Source: Ralstonia sp. RRA (lineage in GTDB: Bacteria; Pseudomonadota; Gammaproteobacteria; Burkholderiales; Burkholderiaceae). From it: a DNA stretch of 64,000 nucleotides. The notes under the pieces were generated by a model. It searched no databases. It saw nothing but the letters and a program-made list of their open reading frames with translations, and was not told the DNA's origin. Positions 45,454-53,055 of this stretch are shown piece by piece. Within the stretch, counting starts at the first letter, position 1. Each line of letters opens with the position of its first letter. The stretch covers positions 277,810-341,809 of the forward strand of contig NZ_CP146094.1 in the NCBI RefSeq assembly GCF_037023145.1. The letters run 5' to 3'. A program made the translations under genes and the position numbers.

Positions 45454-46302
45454 TTAGCCAATCCACAGTACCAACAGCGAAGCCAACAAGCAGTAACAGC
45501 CGAAGAAATGCCATCGGCCTTGCTCCAGCCAGCGTGACAGCCACCGCAGCGCAACCAAACCTGCCAAGAAGCTCAGCGCCATGCCGATCATGCTTGGCCC
45601 CATGAGGTGCAAGAGTCCATCCGAGTGCATTGCTGTGGTGGTAGCTGCGTATTCTTTGTAGAGTCGATACGCTTCTTTGGCGATCACTGCTGGGGTTAAT
45701 ACTACGGCCAACGCAAAGCTAAACTCTTCGGCACGCCGCCGCGTCACACCTAAGGCAAGCCCGGTCGAGATAGTGGCTCCCGAACGAGAGAAACCGCGAA
45801 ATGGAAGACACAGCCCCTGCACGGCGCCAATCCATGCCGATTGGCGCAGGGTGAGGTTATCGATCCCCCGATCCTGGAGACGGGAAGACACAATGATCAA
45901 CAGGCCGGCTGCAGCCAAGGCAGCGGCTATCAGACGCGAGTTGCCAAACAGATGTTCGATCTCGAAATTCGATGAATCAGCTACCACTACGTGCTTAATG
46001 AATTGCAGCAGCGCCACCCCCACGATACCGGTTGCGAGCGTTGCAACCAGTATGCACAGGGCGTTAGTGCGAAATGCCTGCCCTGAACTGAAATAGGTGG
46101 TGCGCCACGATTTCCAGAAATAGGCAATGACCGCGAACATCGTGCCGGTATGCAGCATGACCAGCAAAAGCGTCATTTGAGGCGCCGTTGGATCCAGCCC
46201 CATCAGCTTCTCGGCCGCAATGACATGGGCCGAGCTAGATACCGGCAGGAGTTCGGCTGCCCCTTGAATGACGGCAAGGACAAGAATCTGTAGCAAGTTC
46301 AT
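45454..46302 (-). CDS. uppP: Undecaprenyl-diphosphatase, UppP/BacA family (PbrB-like)
   Basis: 282 residues, polytopic. Motifs: QGAAELLPVSSSAHV near the N terminus and FRGFSRSGATISTG in the middle, corresponding to the E-containing and P-G-x-S-R-S-x-x-T motifs of BacA, with F-R-G instead of the usual P-G. The enzyme removes phosphate from undecaprenyl diphosphate. In Cupriavidus pbr clusters PbrB releases phosphate that precipitates Pb2+ in the periplasm. The neighbouring lspA and pbrA genes support that reading. Confidence 0.9.
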   Translation of the reverse strand: MNLLQILVLAVIQGAAELLPVSSSAHVIAAEKLMGLDPTAPQMTLLLVMLHTGTMFAVIAYFWKSWRTTYFSSGQAFRTNALCILVATLATGIVGVALLQFIKHVVVADSSNFEIEHLFGNSRLIAAALAAAGLLIIVSSRLQDRGIDNLTLRQSAWIGAVQGLCLPFRGFSRSGATISTGLALGVTRRRAEEFSFALAVVLTPAVIAKEAYRLYKEYAATTTAMHSDGLLHLMGPSMIGMALSFLAGLVALRWLSRWLEQGRWHFFGCYCLLASLLVLWIG

Positions 46303-46365
46303 CTGTGTGGCTTAGCGGTAATCTAAAATTGAAGCACGGGTGTAAAGGGTAGTACTTGGTATCGT

Positions 46366-46878
46366 TCAACTTGACTCGGCGCCCGACCGGGCGCACCGAC
46401 TTTGCGTCCTGGTGGCCCCCAAGAGACAGATCACGCCAAGTGAAATCGCTACATCAGCCAAGTTGAACGCGGGCCAGTGCCACGCTCGCCAATAGAAGTC
46501 CAGATAATCGACGACCTGCCCACGCCCCATCCGGTCCGCTGCATTGCCGAGAGCGCCCGCGAGAATCAGCGCATAGGACACAGATTCCAATCGAGGCAAC
46601 TTGCGGCGGAGCATCCAGATCAACCACGCAGATGCGGCGAAGGCGAGTGCGATCAAGAAATATCGTTGCCAACCGCCGGCCCCGGCCAGAAAGCTGAACG
46701 CCGCGCCAGGATTGCGCACATGCACGAGATTGAAGAACGGTGCGATCTCCAAACGCGTGCCGAGCGGTATGAAGACTGCCACGCCGAGCTTGACGGCTTG
46801 ATCGAACAGCGCGATCAGCCCCGCCAGCAACAGCCAGCGCGGCCACTCGTCTGTTCGTGATGAATGAAGCATGACCAT
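46366..46878 (-). CDS. lspA: Lipoprotein signal peptidase, LspA family (PbrC-like)
   Basis: 170 residues with four membrane helices and the LspA signature: GNAADRMGRGQVVDYLDFYW and FNLADVAIS, holding the two catalytic aspartates; HVRNPGAAFSF is the conserved N-terminal part. In the CH34 pbr locus a PbrC-type signal peptidase is fused to PbrB; here the two are separate genes 63 bases apart. It probably matures a lipoprotein or assists PbrB. Confidence 0.92.
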   Translation of the reverse strand: MVMLHSSRTDEWPRWLLLAGLIALFDQAVKLGVAVFIPLGTRLEIAPFFNLVHVRNPGAAFSFLAGAGGWQRYFLIALAFAASAWLIWMLRRKLPRLESVSYALILAGALGNAADRMGRGQVVDYLDFYWRAWHWPAFNLADVAISLGVICLLGATRTQSRCARSGAESS

Positions 46879-46947
46879 GGCGCAATCAAAGAGGTCCTTC
46901 CAGAAGCTTTTGCGGTGTCACGGTTGTCGCTGGTTGGAACTTCCCAG

Positions 46948-49350
46948 TCATTTGCGCAGCAACCTCAGCCCATTGCCGACCACCAGCAGGCTGGCGCCCA
47001 TGTCGGCAAACACCGCCATCCACATGGTGGCCTGGCCGGTAAAGGTCAGCACCAGGAATACGGCTTTGATGCCGAGCGCCAGCGCAATGTTCTGCTTCAG
47101 AACACCCGCCGTAGACCGGGACAGCCGCACAAAGGCCGGGAGCTTGCGCAGATCGTCGTCCATCAGCGCGACGTCGGCCGTTTCGATCGCCGTGTCCGTC
47201 CCGGCGGCCCCCATCGCGAAACCGATATCGGCCCGGGCCAATGCAGGCGCGTCGTTGATGCCATCGCCGACCATGCCGATGGTCCCCTGTGCGGATAGCT
47301 GCTCGATTTCGCGCTGCTTGTCTTCCGGCAGCAGGTTGCCCCGAGCTTCGTCGATACCGACCTGCTGAGCGATCGCCTCTGCGGTATGCGGGTTGTCTCC
47401 GCTCAACATCAGGGTTTTGATGCCCAGCGCATGCAAGTCCTTGATCGCTTGGCGACTGCTGTCCTTGACGGTGTCGGCCACACCGAACAGCGCGCGTACG
47501 CCGTCCGGACCGATCAGCATCACGACCGTTTTGCCCTGAGTTTCAAGCGCGGCAAGGTTGGCTTCCAGCGCCGGCGAGCACACCGCGAGTTCCTCGACCA
47601 GGCGATGGTTGCCCAGGTGATAGAGCGCACCGTCGATATAACCCCGGACGCCACGCCCGGGCAAGGCCGCAAAGTCGGTAACGTCGCGCAGGGCTCGACC
47701 TTGGTCCCGCGCCGCGCGGGCCACCGCCTGGGAGACTGGGTGGTCGGAGCGAACCGCCAGACTGGCGGCGAGCCTCTCGGCGGCCGAAGTGTCCGCACCG
47801 CTCCAAGCCACGACGTCGGTCTGCGCCGGCTTGCCATGTGTGATGGTGCCGGTCTTGTCCAGCGCCAACCATTTCAGCTTGCGGCCTTCCTCGAGATAGG
47901 CCCCGCCCTTGATGAGGATGCCGCGCCGCGCGGCGGCGGCCAGACCGCTGACAATGCTCACCGGCGTCGAGATCACGAGGGCACAGGGGCAGGCGATCAC
48001 CAGCAGCACCAAGGCCTTGTAGATCCAATCCAACCAGGAGGCACCGAATAGGAGCGGCGGGAAAATCGCCACCAGCAGCGCGACCGCAAACACGATGGGC
48101 GTGTACAACCGGGCGAACTGGTCAACGAAACGCTGCGTAGGTGCACGACTGCCTTGAGCGGCCTCCACAGCGTGGATGATGCGCGCCAGCGTGGAGTCGC
48201 TTGCCGCCGCGGTGACACGGTACTCGAACGACCCGGACTCATTGATGGTGCCGGCGAACACCGGGTCGCCTTCAGCCTTCTCGACCGGCAGGCTCTCGCC
48301 CGTGATCGGCGCTTGATTGACGGAGGAGCGCCCCTGCAGGACCGAGCCATCGAGCGCGATACGCTCGCCCGGCTTGACCCGCACCCGGCTGCCAACCGCA
48401 ACGGTCTTGGCATCAACGTCGGACCAACTCCCATCGCTACGCTGAACCGTGGCGGTCTCGGGCGCGAGATCCATCAGACCACGAATCGCGTTGCGAGCGC
48501 GGTCAAGCGAGCGGGCTTCGATGACTTCCGCCAGCGCGAACAAGACCATCACCATCGCCGCTTCTGGCCAGTGGCCGATCACCATCGCGCCCGTGACCGC
48601 AATCGACATGAGGGCATTCATGTTCAGGTTGCGGTTCTTGAGTGCGATCCAGCCTTTCTTGTAAGTGGACAGCCCGCCGGTCAGGATCGCGGCCAGCGCC
48701 AGGATCACCACCACCCAGTGATTGCCGCCGTTGAGCCAGTAGACCACTTCTGCCAGCACGGCGTTCGCACCGGCAATGGCAAGCAGCCACCATTTGGTGG
48801 GCGCAGCATCCTGGACGTGAGCGGGTGCGGCAGCAGAGGTGTCACGGACCTCGGCATCGAAACCGAGCGATTGAATGGCAGCCAGCACTTGCGGTAGCGC
48901 GTCCGCAGCGTGCTGAACGGCGAGTGTGCGCTGTACGAGATTGAACTGCATGCCTGACACGCCGGGCATACCCGTCAGCTTGCCGCGAATCAGCGTTTCT
49001 TCTGTCGGGCAGTCCATCTGACGAATGGTCAGGACCGTGCTCTGCCCGGCGGGGCTTTCATCCGCGCGAACCGCCCGCATGCCGATAGCTGAGAGCGCCT
49101 GGTCGATCGGCGCCGGGGATGGCAGCCGGTGCTGGACGGCCAGCGAACGCTGCATCAGGTTGAACTCAAGGTTGACCACGCCCGGCAGCGCCGCCAGCTT
49201 ATTGCGAATGAGCGCTTCTTCCGTCGGGCAGTCCATGTTGTCGATCCGGTAGCGAGATCGTTTCAGGTCGACAGCCGCCGTATCGCCGTCCGCCGGCGTC
49301 ACCATGTTGGCGGCAGCACAACCGCATCCCTTGGAGCCGCAATCACTCAC
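46948..49350 (-). CDS. pbrA: Pb/Cd/Zn-exporting P1B ATPase, PbrA/CadA-like
   Basis: 800 residues from GTG 49350, chosen because AAGGAG lies six bases upstream; a longer frame starts at 49392. Cys-rich N terminus (SDCGSKGCGCAAA), two HMA domains with M-D-C-P-T-E-E (IDNMDCPTEEALI; IRQMDCPTEETLI), transport site VIACPCALVISTP, DKTGTITHG and [10 protein letters not shown]. The C-P-T-E-E metal site and the CPC...P helix are typical of Zn/Cd/Pb pumps. It exports divalent metal from the cytosol and diverges from its regulator. Confidence 0.94.
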   Translation of the reverse strand: MSDCGSKGCGCAAANMVTPADGDTAAVDLKRSRYRIDNMDCPTEEALIRNKLAALPGVVNLEFNLMQRSLAVQHRLPSPAPIDQALSAIGMRAVRADESPAGQSTVLTIRQMDCPTEETLIRGKLTGMPGVSGMQFNLVQRTLAVQHAADALPQVLAAIQSLGFDAEVRDTSAAAPAHVQDAAPTKWWLLAIAGANAVLAEVVYWLNGGNHWVVVILALAAILTGGLSTYKKGWIALKNRNLNMNALMSIAVTGAMVIGHWPEAAMVMVLFALAEVIEARSLDRARNAIRGLMDLAPETATVQRSDGSWSDVDAKTVAVGSRVRVKPGERIALDGSVLQGRSSVNQAPITGESLPVEKAEGDPVFAGTINESGSFEYRVTAAASDSTLARIIHAVEAAQGSRAPTQRFVDQFARLYTPIVFAVALLVAIFPPLLFGASWLDWIYKALVLLVIACPCALVISTPVSIVSGLAAAARRGILIKGGAYLEEGRKLKWLALDKTGTITHGKPAQTDVVAWSGADTSAAERLAASLAVRSDHPVSQAVARAARDQGRALRDVTDFAALPGRGVRGYIDGALYHLGNHRLVEELAVCSPALEANLAALETQGKTVVMLIGPDGVRALFGVADTVKDSSRQAIKDLHALGIKTLMLSGDNPHTAEAIAQQVGIDEARGNLLPEDKQREIEQLSAQGTIGMVGDGINDAPALARADIGFAMGAAGTDTAIETADVALMDDDLRKLPAFVRLSRSTAGVLKQNIALALGIKAVFLVLTFTGQATMWMAVFADMGASLLVVGNGLRLLRK

Positions 49351-49385
49351 AGCATCTCCTTGTCGCTTGAAATGGATCGGACTCA

Positions 49386-49416
49386 AGTACACACTCTATA
49401 GTTACTATAGAGTCAA
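49386..49416 (-). promoter_or_regulatory. PbrR/CadR-type promoter of pbrA
   Basis: On the minus strand, TTGACT (49411-49416), 19-bp spacer, TGTACT (49386-49391). The region contains the perfect dyad ACTCTATAG-TTA-CTATAGAGT (49393-49413), like ZntR/PbrR/CadR sites. The regulator gene starts 23 bases beyond the dyad on the other strand, so it is also controlled from here. Confidence 0.88.
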
Positions 49417-49435
49417 GATCTCCCTGTCCGACATC

Positions 49436-49870
49436 ATGAGCATTCAGATTGGCGAGCTAGCCAAGCGCACAGCCTGCTCGGTTCAAACCATCCGGTATTA
49501 CGAGCGCGAGGGCCTCTTGCTCCCGCCGGACCGCAGCTCGGGCAACTTCCGGCTGTATGGCGAGCGGCACATCGAGCAACTGCAGTTCATCCTCCACTGC
49601 CGGTCGCTGGACATGCCGCTGAACGACGTGCGGACGCTCCTGCGCTACCGCGAGCGACCAGACGAGGATTGCGGCGCGGTGAACACCCTCCTAGACAAGC
49701 ACATCGAGGAAGTCGAGCGGCGTATCGACGCGCTGACGGTTCTAAAGCGCCACTTGTGCGTTCTGCGTGAAACCTGTTCCGATGGGCGAGCCGCTGAAGC
49801 CTGTGGAATCCTGCAGGGGTTGTCCGACGGCGGCTGCGCATGCGCTGGAGACGTCACGCACCCGCACTGA
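49436..49870 (+). CDS. pbrR: PbrR/CadR-type MerR-family regulator
   Basis: 144 residues from ATG 49436. MerR HTH (MSIQIGELAKRTACSVQTIR) with the Cys14 characteristic of PbrR, YYEREGLLLPPDRSSGNFRL, a Cys at RPDEDCGAVN (Cys77-79 region), Cys in LRETCSD, and a Cys/His-rich tail (GGCACAGDVTHPH). It activates pbrA in response to Pb2+, Cd2+ or Zn2+. It is divergent from pbrA over the dyad promoter. Confidence 0.92.
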   Translation: MSIQIGELAKRTACSVQTIRYYEREGLLLPPDRSSGNFRLYGERHIEQLQFILHCRSLDMPLNDVRTLLRYRERPDEDCGAVNTLLDKHIEEVERRIDALTVLKRHLCVLRETCSDGRAAEACGILQGLSDGGCACAGDVTHPH

Positions 49871-49961
49871 CACGGGGGGGTGTGGCGAGGTGGGTTCGCA
49901 GCATGACCGCACCTCGGCCGCTTGTTTTTCGGTCAGCGCGATATCCGCGTCGCGAAACATG

Positions 49962-49981
49962 AATTACAATCATTCTCATTT
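49962..49981. promoter_or_regulatory. Putative Fur box ahead of the FTR1-type permease
   Basis: Read on the minus strand, TAAATGAGAATGATTGTAAT closely fits the Fur consensus core (TGAGAATGATT). It is 36 bases upstream of ATG 50017. No PbrR-type dyad is seen on this side, so iron rather than lead may control the gene. Confidence 0.6.
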
Positions 49982-50016
49982 AAAGCCATTTCTCCCGCTT
50001 CGCCGGTAGGCTCTTC

Positions 50017-51945
50017 ATGCAACTGCAGCGCGTCGTCTCCCTCATCCTGTTTTACCTGCTGACATCGGTCTCAAGCGCGTACGCCGACACGCTGTCCACC
50101 CAAGACAAGACCAAGCAAGTCTGGCAGTTGCTCGACTATCTGGCGGTCGATTATGGTCGCTCCGTCAAGGACGGCCAGGTGGCCAATGCCGACGAGTACG
50201 CCGAAATGCAGGAGTTTGCGCATGCGGCGGAACGTCAGATTGCCGAGTTGCCGGCGGGGCCGCAGACGCAAGCCTTGCTCAAGGATGCAGGGGCATTGCG
50301 CACGCTCATCGCCGACAAAGCCGCACCCACCGTCGTCGGTGAACAGGCACATAAGCTCGCGGACAGCTTGCTGGCCGCCTATCCGGTGCCGATGGCGCCC
50401 AGCAAGGTGCCGGACCTCAAGCACGGGGCCACGCTGTATCAAAGCCAGTGCGCGTCCTGCCACGGCAGCTCCGGACACGCAGATGGCCCGCTGGCCGCCA
50501 AACTAAGCCCGCCGCCCATTGCCCTGGCCGACCATCAGCGGGCCCAGGAGCGCAGCGTCTTCGCGCTCCAGCAGATCATCACGCGCGGTGTTGAGGGCAC
50601 CTCCATGCCCAGTTTCGCGCAGCTCACTGACGACGATCGCTGGGCGCTGGCTTATTTCGCGTCGACCTTGTCGTATTCCGATGCGGATCGGCAAGCCGGC
50701 GCCAAACTGTGGGCTTCCCGCCCGGAGCTGCATAGCGCAGTGCCCACACTCGCCAAGCTCAGCCAGACACCCGAGGCGTCGCTCGCCAAGACAGTCAGCC
50801 CGGATGCGGCACGGCAATTGACGGCGTATTTGAGAAGCGCGCCGGACGTGCTGAGCGCCTCCAATACAGACAGTCTCGCGATCGCCAAGGACAAACTGAA
50901 AGAAAGCGTGGCCGCCTTCGGCCAGGGCGATAAGGCAACTGCCTCACGCCTAGCGCTTTCCGCCTACCTCGATGGCTTCGAGCCGGTTGAACCCGCCTTG
51001 GCCGCCAAGAACCAGGCACTGTTCCAGGACATCGAAAAAACGATGGGCCTGTATCGCAACGCGATCACTACCGGTCAGGCCGAGCAGGTACGGGACATCG
51101 CGCAGCATCTGCAGACGATGCTGACTGAAGCCCAGGATGCACTGGGTGGCACTAACGATCCGCTCTCTACGTTCCTGGGCGCCTTGACGATCCTTCTGCG
51201 TGAAGGCCTGGAAGCGCTGCTCGTCGTGGTCGCCATGATGGCCTTCCTGAAGAAGGCCGAACGCACCGACGTGCTGCCGTACGTCCATGCGGGCTGGATT
51301 GTTGCGCTGGCCGCCGGTGGGCTGACCTGGGCCGTCGCTACCTACCTGGTGGACCTGAGCGGTGCCAGCCGCGAGATGACCGAAGGCTTCTCGGCAATCT
51401 TTGCGGCCGTGGTCCTGCTCGGCGTGGGCATGTGGATGCACCAGAAGAGCCTGGCCGGCCGCTGGCAGGCCTACGTGAAGCAGAAGCTGTCCTCCGCGCT
51501 GAACAAGCGCTCGGCGATCATGCTGTTCGTGCTGTCGTTCGTGACGGTGTATCGCGAGGTGTTTGAGACCGTGCTGTTCTACGCCGCGCTGTGGAGCGAA
51601 GGGAACGGCATCTACCTGCTGGCCGGCTTGGGTTCGGGGATTGCGATCCTGGCGGTCATCGCCGTCGTTCTGCTGCGCTCCTCCGCGCGCCTGCCGATCC
51701 GCCAATTCTTTGCCTTCAGTTCGGCCTTGGTTGCTGTCCTGGCGGTGGTGCTGATCGGAAAAGGGGTCGCTGCACTGCAGAAAGTCGGCTTCCTGCACAT
51801 CACGCCGATTTCGATGCCACGCATCGACATGCTCGGCATTTATCCCTCCGTGCAGACGGTAATCGCACAAGTGGCGATCTTGTTCATTATTGCGCTCAGC
51901 ATCGCGTATAACCTACGATCGCAGAAGGCATCGAGCAAAGCGTAG
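50017..51945 (+). CDS. Cytochrome c-FTR1 family iron/lead permease (PbrT-like)
   Basis: 642 residues. Signal peptide (LILFYLLTSVSSAYA), helical domain, cytochrome c domain with C-A-S-C-H (LYQSQCASCHGSSG, axial Met in TSMPSFAQL), a second helical region, and a C-terminal FTR1 permease domain with seven helices and the paired motifs REGLEALLVV and REVFETVLFY. PbrT of Cupriavidus has this layout and imports Pb2+; FTR1/EfeU relatives import iron. The Fur-like box upstream favours an iron function or origin, the neighbours favour lead. Confidence 0.88.
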   Translation: MQLQRVVSLILFYLLTSVSSAYADTLSTQDKTKQVWQLLDYLAVDYGRSVKDGQVANADEYAEMQEFAHAAERQIAELPAGPQTQALLKDAGALRTLIADKAAPTVVGEQAHKLADSLLAAYPVPMAPSKVPDLKHGATLYQSQCASCHGSSGHADGPLAAKLSPPPIALADHQRAQERSVFALQQIITRGVEGTSMPSFAQLTDDDRWALAYFASTLSYSDADRQAGAKLWASRPELHSAVPTLAKLSQTPEASLAKTVSPDAARQLTAYLRSAPDVLSASNTDSLAIAKDKLKESVAAFGQGDKATASRLALSAYLDGFEPVEPALAAKNQALFQDIEKTMGLYRNAITTGQAEQVRDIAQHLQTMLTEAQDALGGTNDPLSTFLGALTILLREGLEALLVVVAMMAFLKKAERTDVLPYVHAGWIVALAAGGLTWAVATYLVDLSGASREMTEGFSAIFAAVVLLGVGMWMHQKSLAGRWQAYVKQKLSSALNKRSAIMLFVLSFVTVYREVFETVLFYAALWSEGNGIYLLAGLGSGIAILAVIAVVLLRSSARLPIRQFFAFSSALVAVLAVVLIGKGVAALQKVGFLHITPISMPRIDMLGIYPSVQTVIAQVAILFIIALSIAYNLRSQKASSKA

Positions 51946-51969
51946 TCCCCACCTGTATTTGACAGTTCA

Positions 51970-52929
51970 ATGGCGGATATCGACAGGTATTTGCAGGCTG
52001 CGACCCGCGATCACACGCGGCGCAGCTATCAGTCCGCCATCCGTCATTTCGAGCGGGAATGGGGTGGCTTCCTGCCGGCCAGCGCTGACAGCATCGCGCG
52101 CTATCTGGCCGAGCACGCGCAGGTGCTCTCCATCAATACACTGCGCCAACGGTTGGCTGCGATCGCGCAATGGCATGTTGCGCAGGGCTTTCCCGATCCC
52201 ACCCGAGCACCGCATGTCCGCAAGGTGCTCAAGGGCATTCAGGCACTGCACCCAGCGCAGGAGCGGCGTGCCAAGCCGTTGCAGCTCGCCCAGTTGGAGC
52301 AAATGGTTGCCTGGCTGGATACGCAGATCGCCGCCTCGTCTGAGGGCAACGCCCATCAACTCCAGGTGCATACCCGCAACAAGGCGCTGGTGCTGATCGG
52401 CTTCTGGCGGGGCTTCCGGTCGGACGAACTGAGTCGGCTGCAGATCGAGCACATCACGGTGGAGCCCGGCCGGGGCATGACGATTTTCCTGCCGCGCACC
52501 AAGACGGATCGCAACCATGTCGGCACGACCCACAAGGCGCCCACGTTGTCGCGCTTGTGCCCAGTCGCCGCCTACGAGGCCTGGCTGGCGGCGTCCGGCC
52601 TGACTGAGGGCCCGGTGTTCCGCAGGATTGACCGCTGGAGCCGAATCGCCACCGATGGACTGCAGGCCAGCAGCATCGTGCCTTTGTTGCGCGCGCTGCT
52701 CCATCGCGCGGGACTGCCGCAATCGGACCGCTACAGCAGTCACTCGCTGCGACGCGGCTTTGCAACCTGGGCGAATTCGAACCAGTGGGATCTCAAGATG
52801 CTGATGGAGTACGTCGGCTGGAAGGACGTACGCTCGGCCATGCGCTATATCGACGCGGCCGACCCCTTTGCACAGCATCGGATCGAAGCAGCGCTGTCGG
52901 TCGCACCGCCGCCGGGCATTGCAGGCTGA
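51970..52929 (+). CDS. Tyrosine recombinase/resolvase of the Tn3-family element (TnpI-like)
   Basis: 319 residues. Core-binding domain (RSYQSAIRHFEREWGGFLPA) and catalytic domain with Arg in GFWRGFRSDELSRL, Lys in LPRTKTDR, H-x-x-R in SSHSLRRGFATW, a Trp in place of the second His (YVGWKDVRSAMRYI), and Tyr in MRYIDAADP. It probably resolves transposition cointegrates at a site near its gene. It starts 24 bases after the permease stop and faces the transposase gene. Confidence 0.88.
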   Translation: MADIDRYLQAATRDHTRRSYQSAIRHFEREWGGFLPASADSIARYLAEHAQVLSINTLRQRLAAIAQWHVAQGFPDPTRAPHVRKVLKGIQALHPAQERRAKPLQLAQLEQMVAWLDTQIAASSEGNAHQLQVHTRNKALVLIGFWRGFRSDELSRLQIEHITVEPGRGMTIFLPRTKTDRNHVGTTHKAPTLSRLCPVAAYEAWLAASGLTEGPVFRRIDRWSRIATDGLQASSIVPLLRALLHRAGLPQSDRYSSHSLRRGFATWANSNQWDLKMLMEYVGWKDVRSAMRYIDAADPFAQHRIEAALSVAPPPGIAG

Positions 52930-53055
52930 CAGGTTCGATCAAGCGGACCTCTTCAATTGCTTTGGCGAAGCGACCTTGCATGACCCGCTAACGGGCACGA
53001 TTGGGGTTGACTAGGGCGCATGAGACGTGACGCCGCACCCGCACCAAGTTGTCCG
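52930..53055. other. Convergent intergenic gap, possible resolution site
   Basis: 126 bases between the recombinase and transposase stops. Contains CCCG-CTAA-CGGG (52985-52996). A resolution site could lie here or upstream of the recombinase; direct repeats expected of a TnpI-type site were not clearly seen. Confidence 0.25.
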
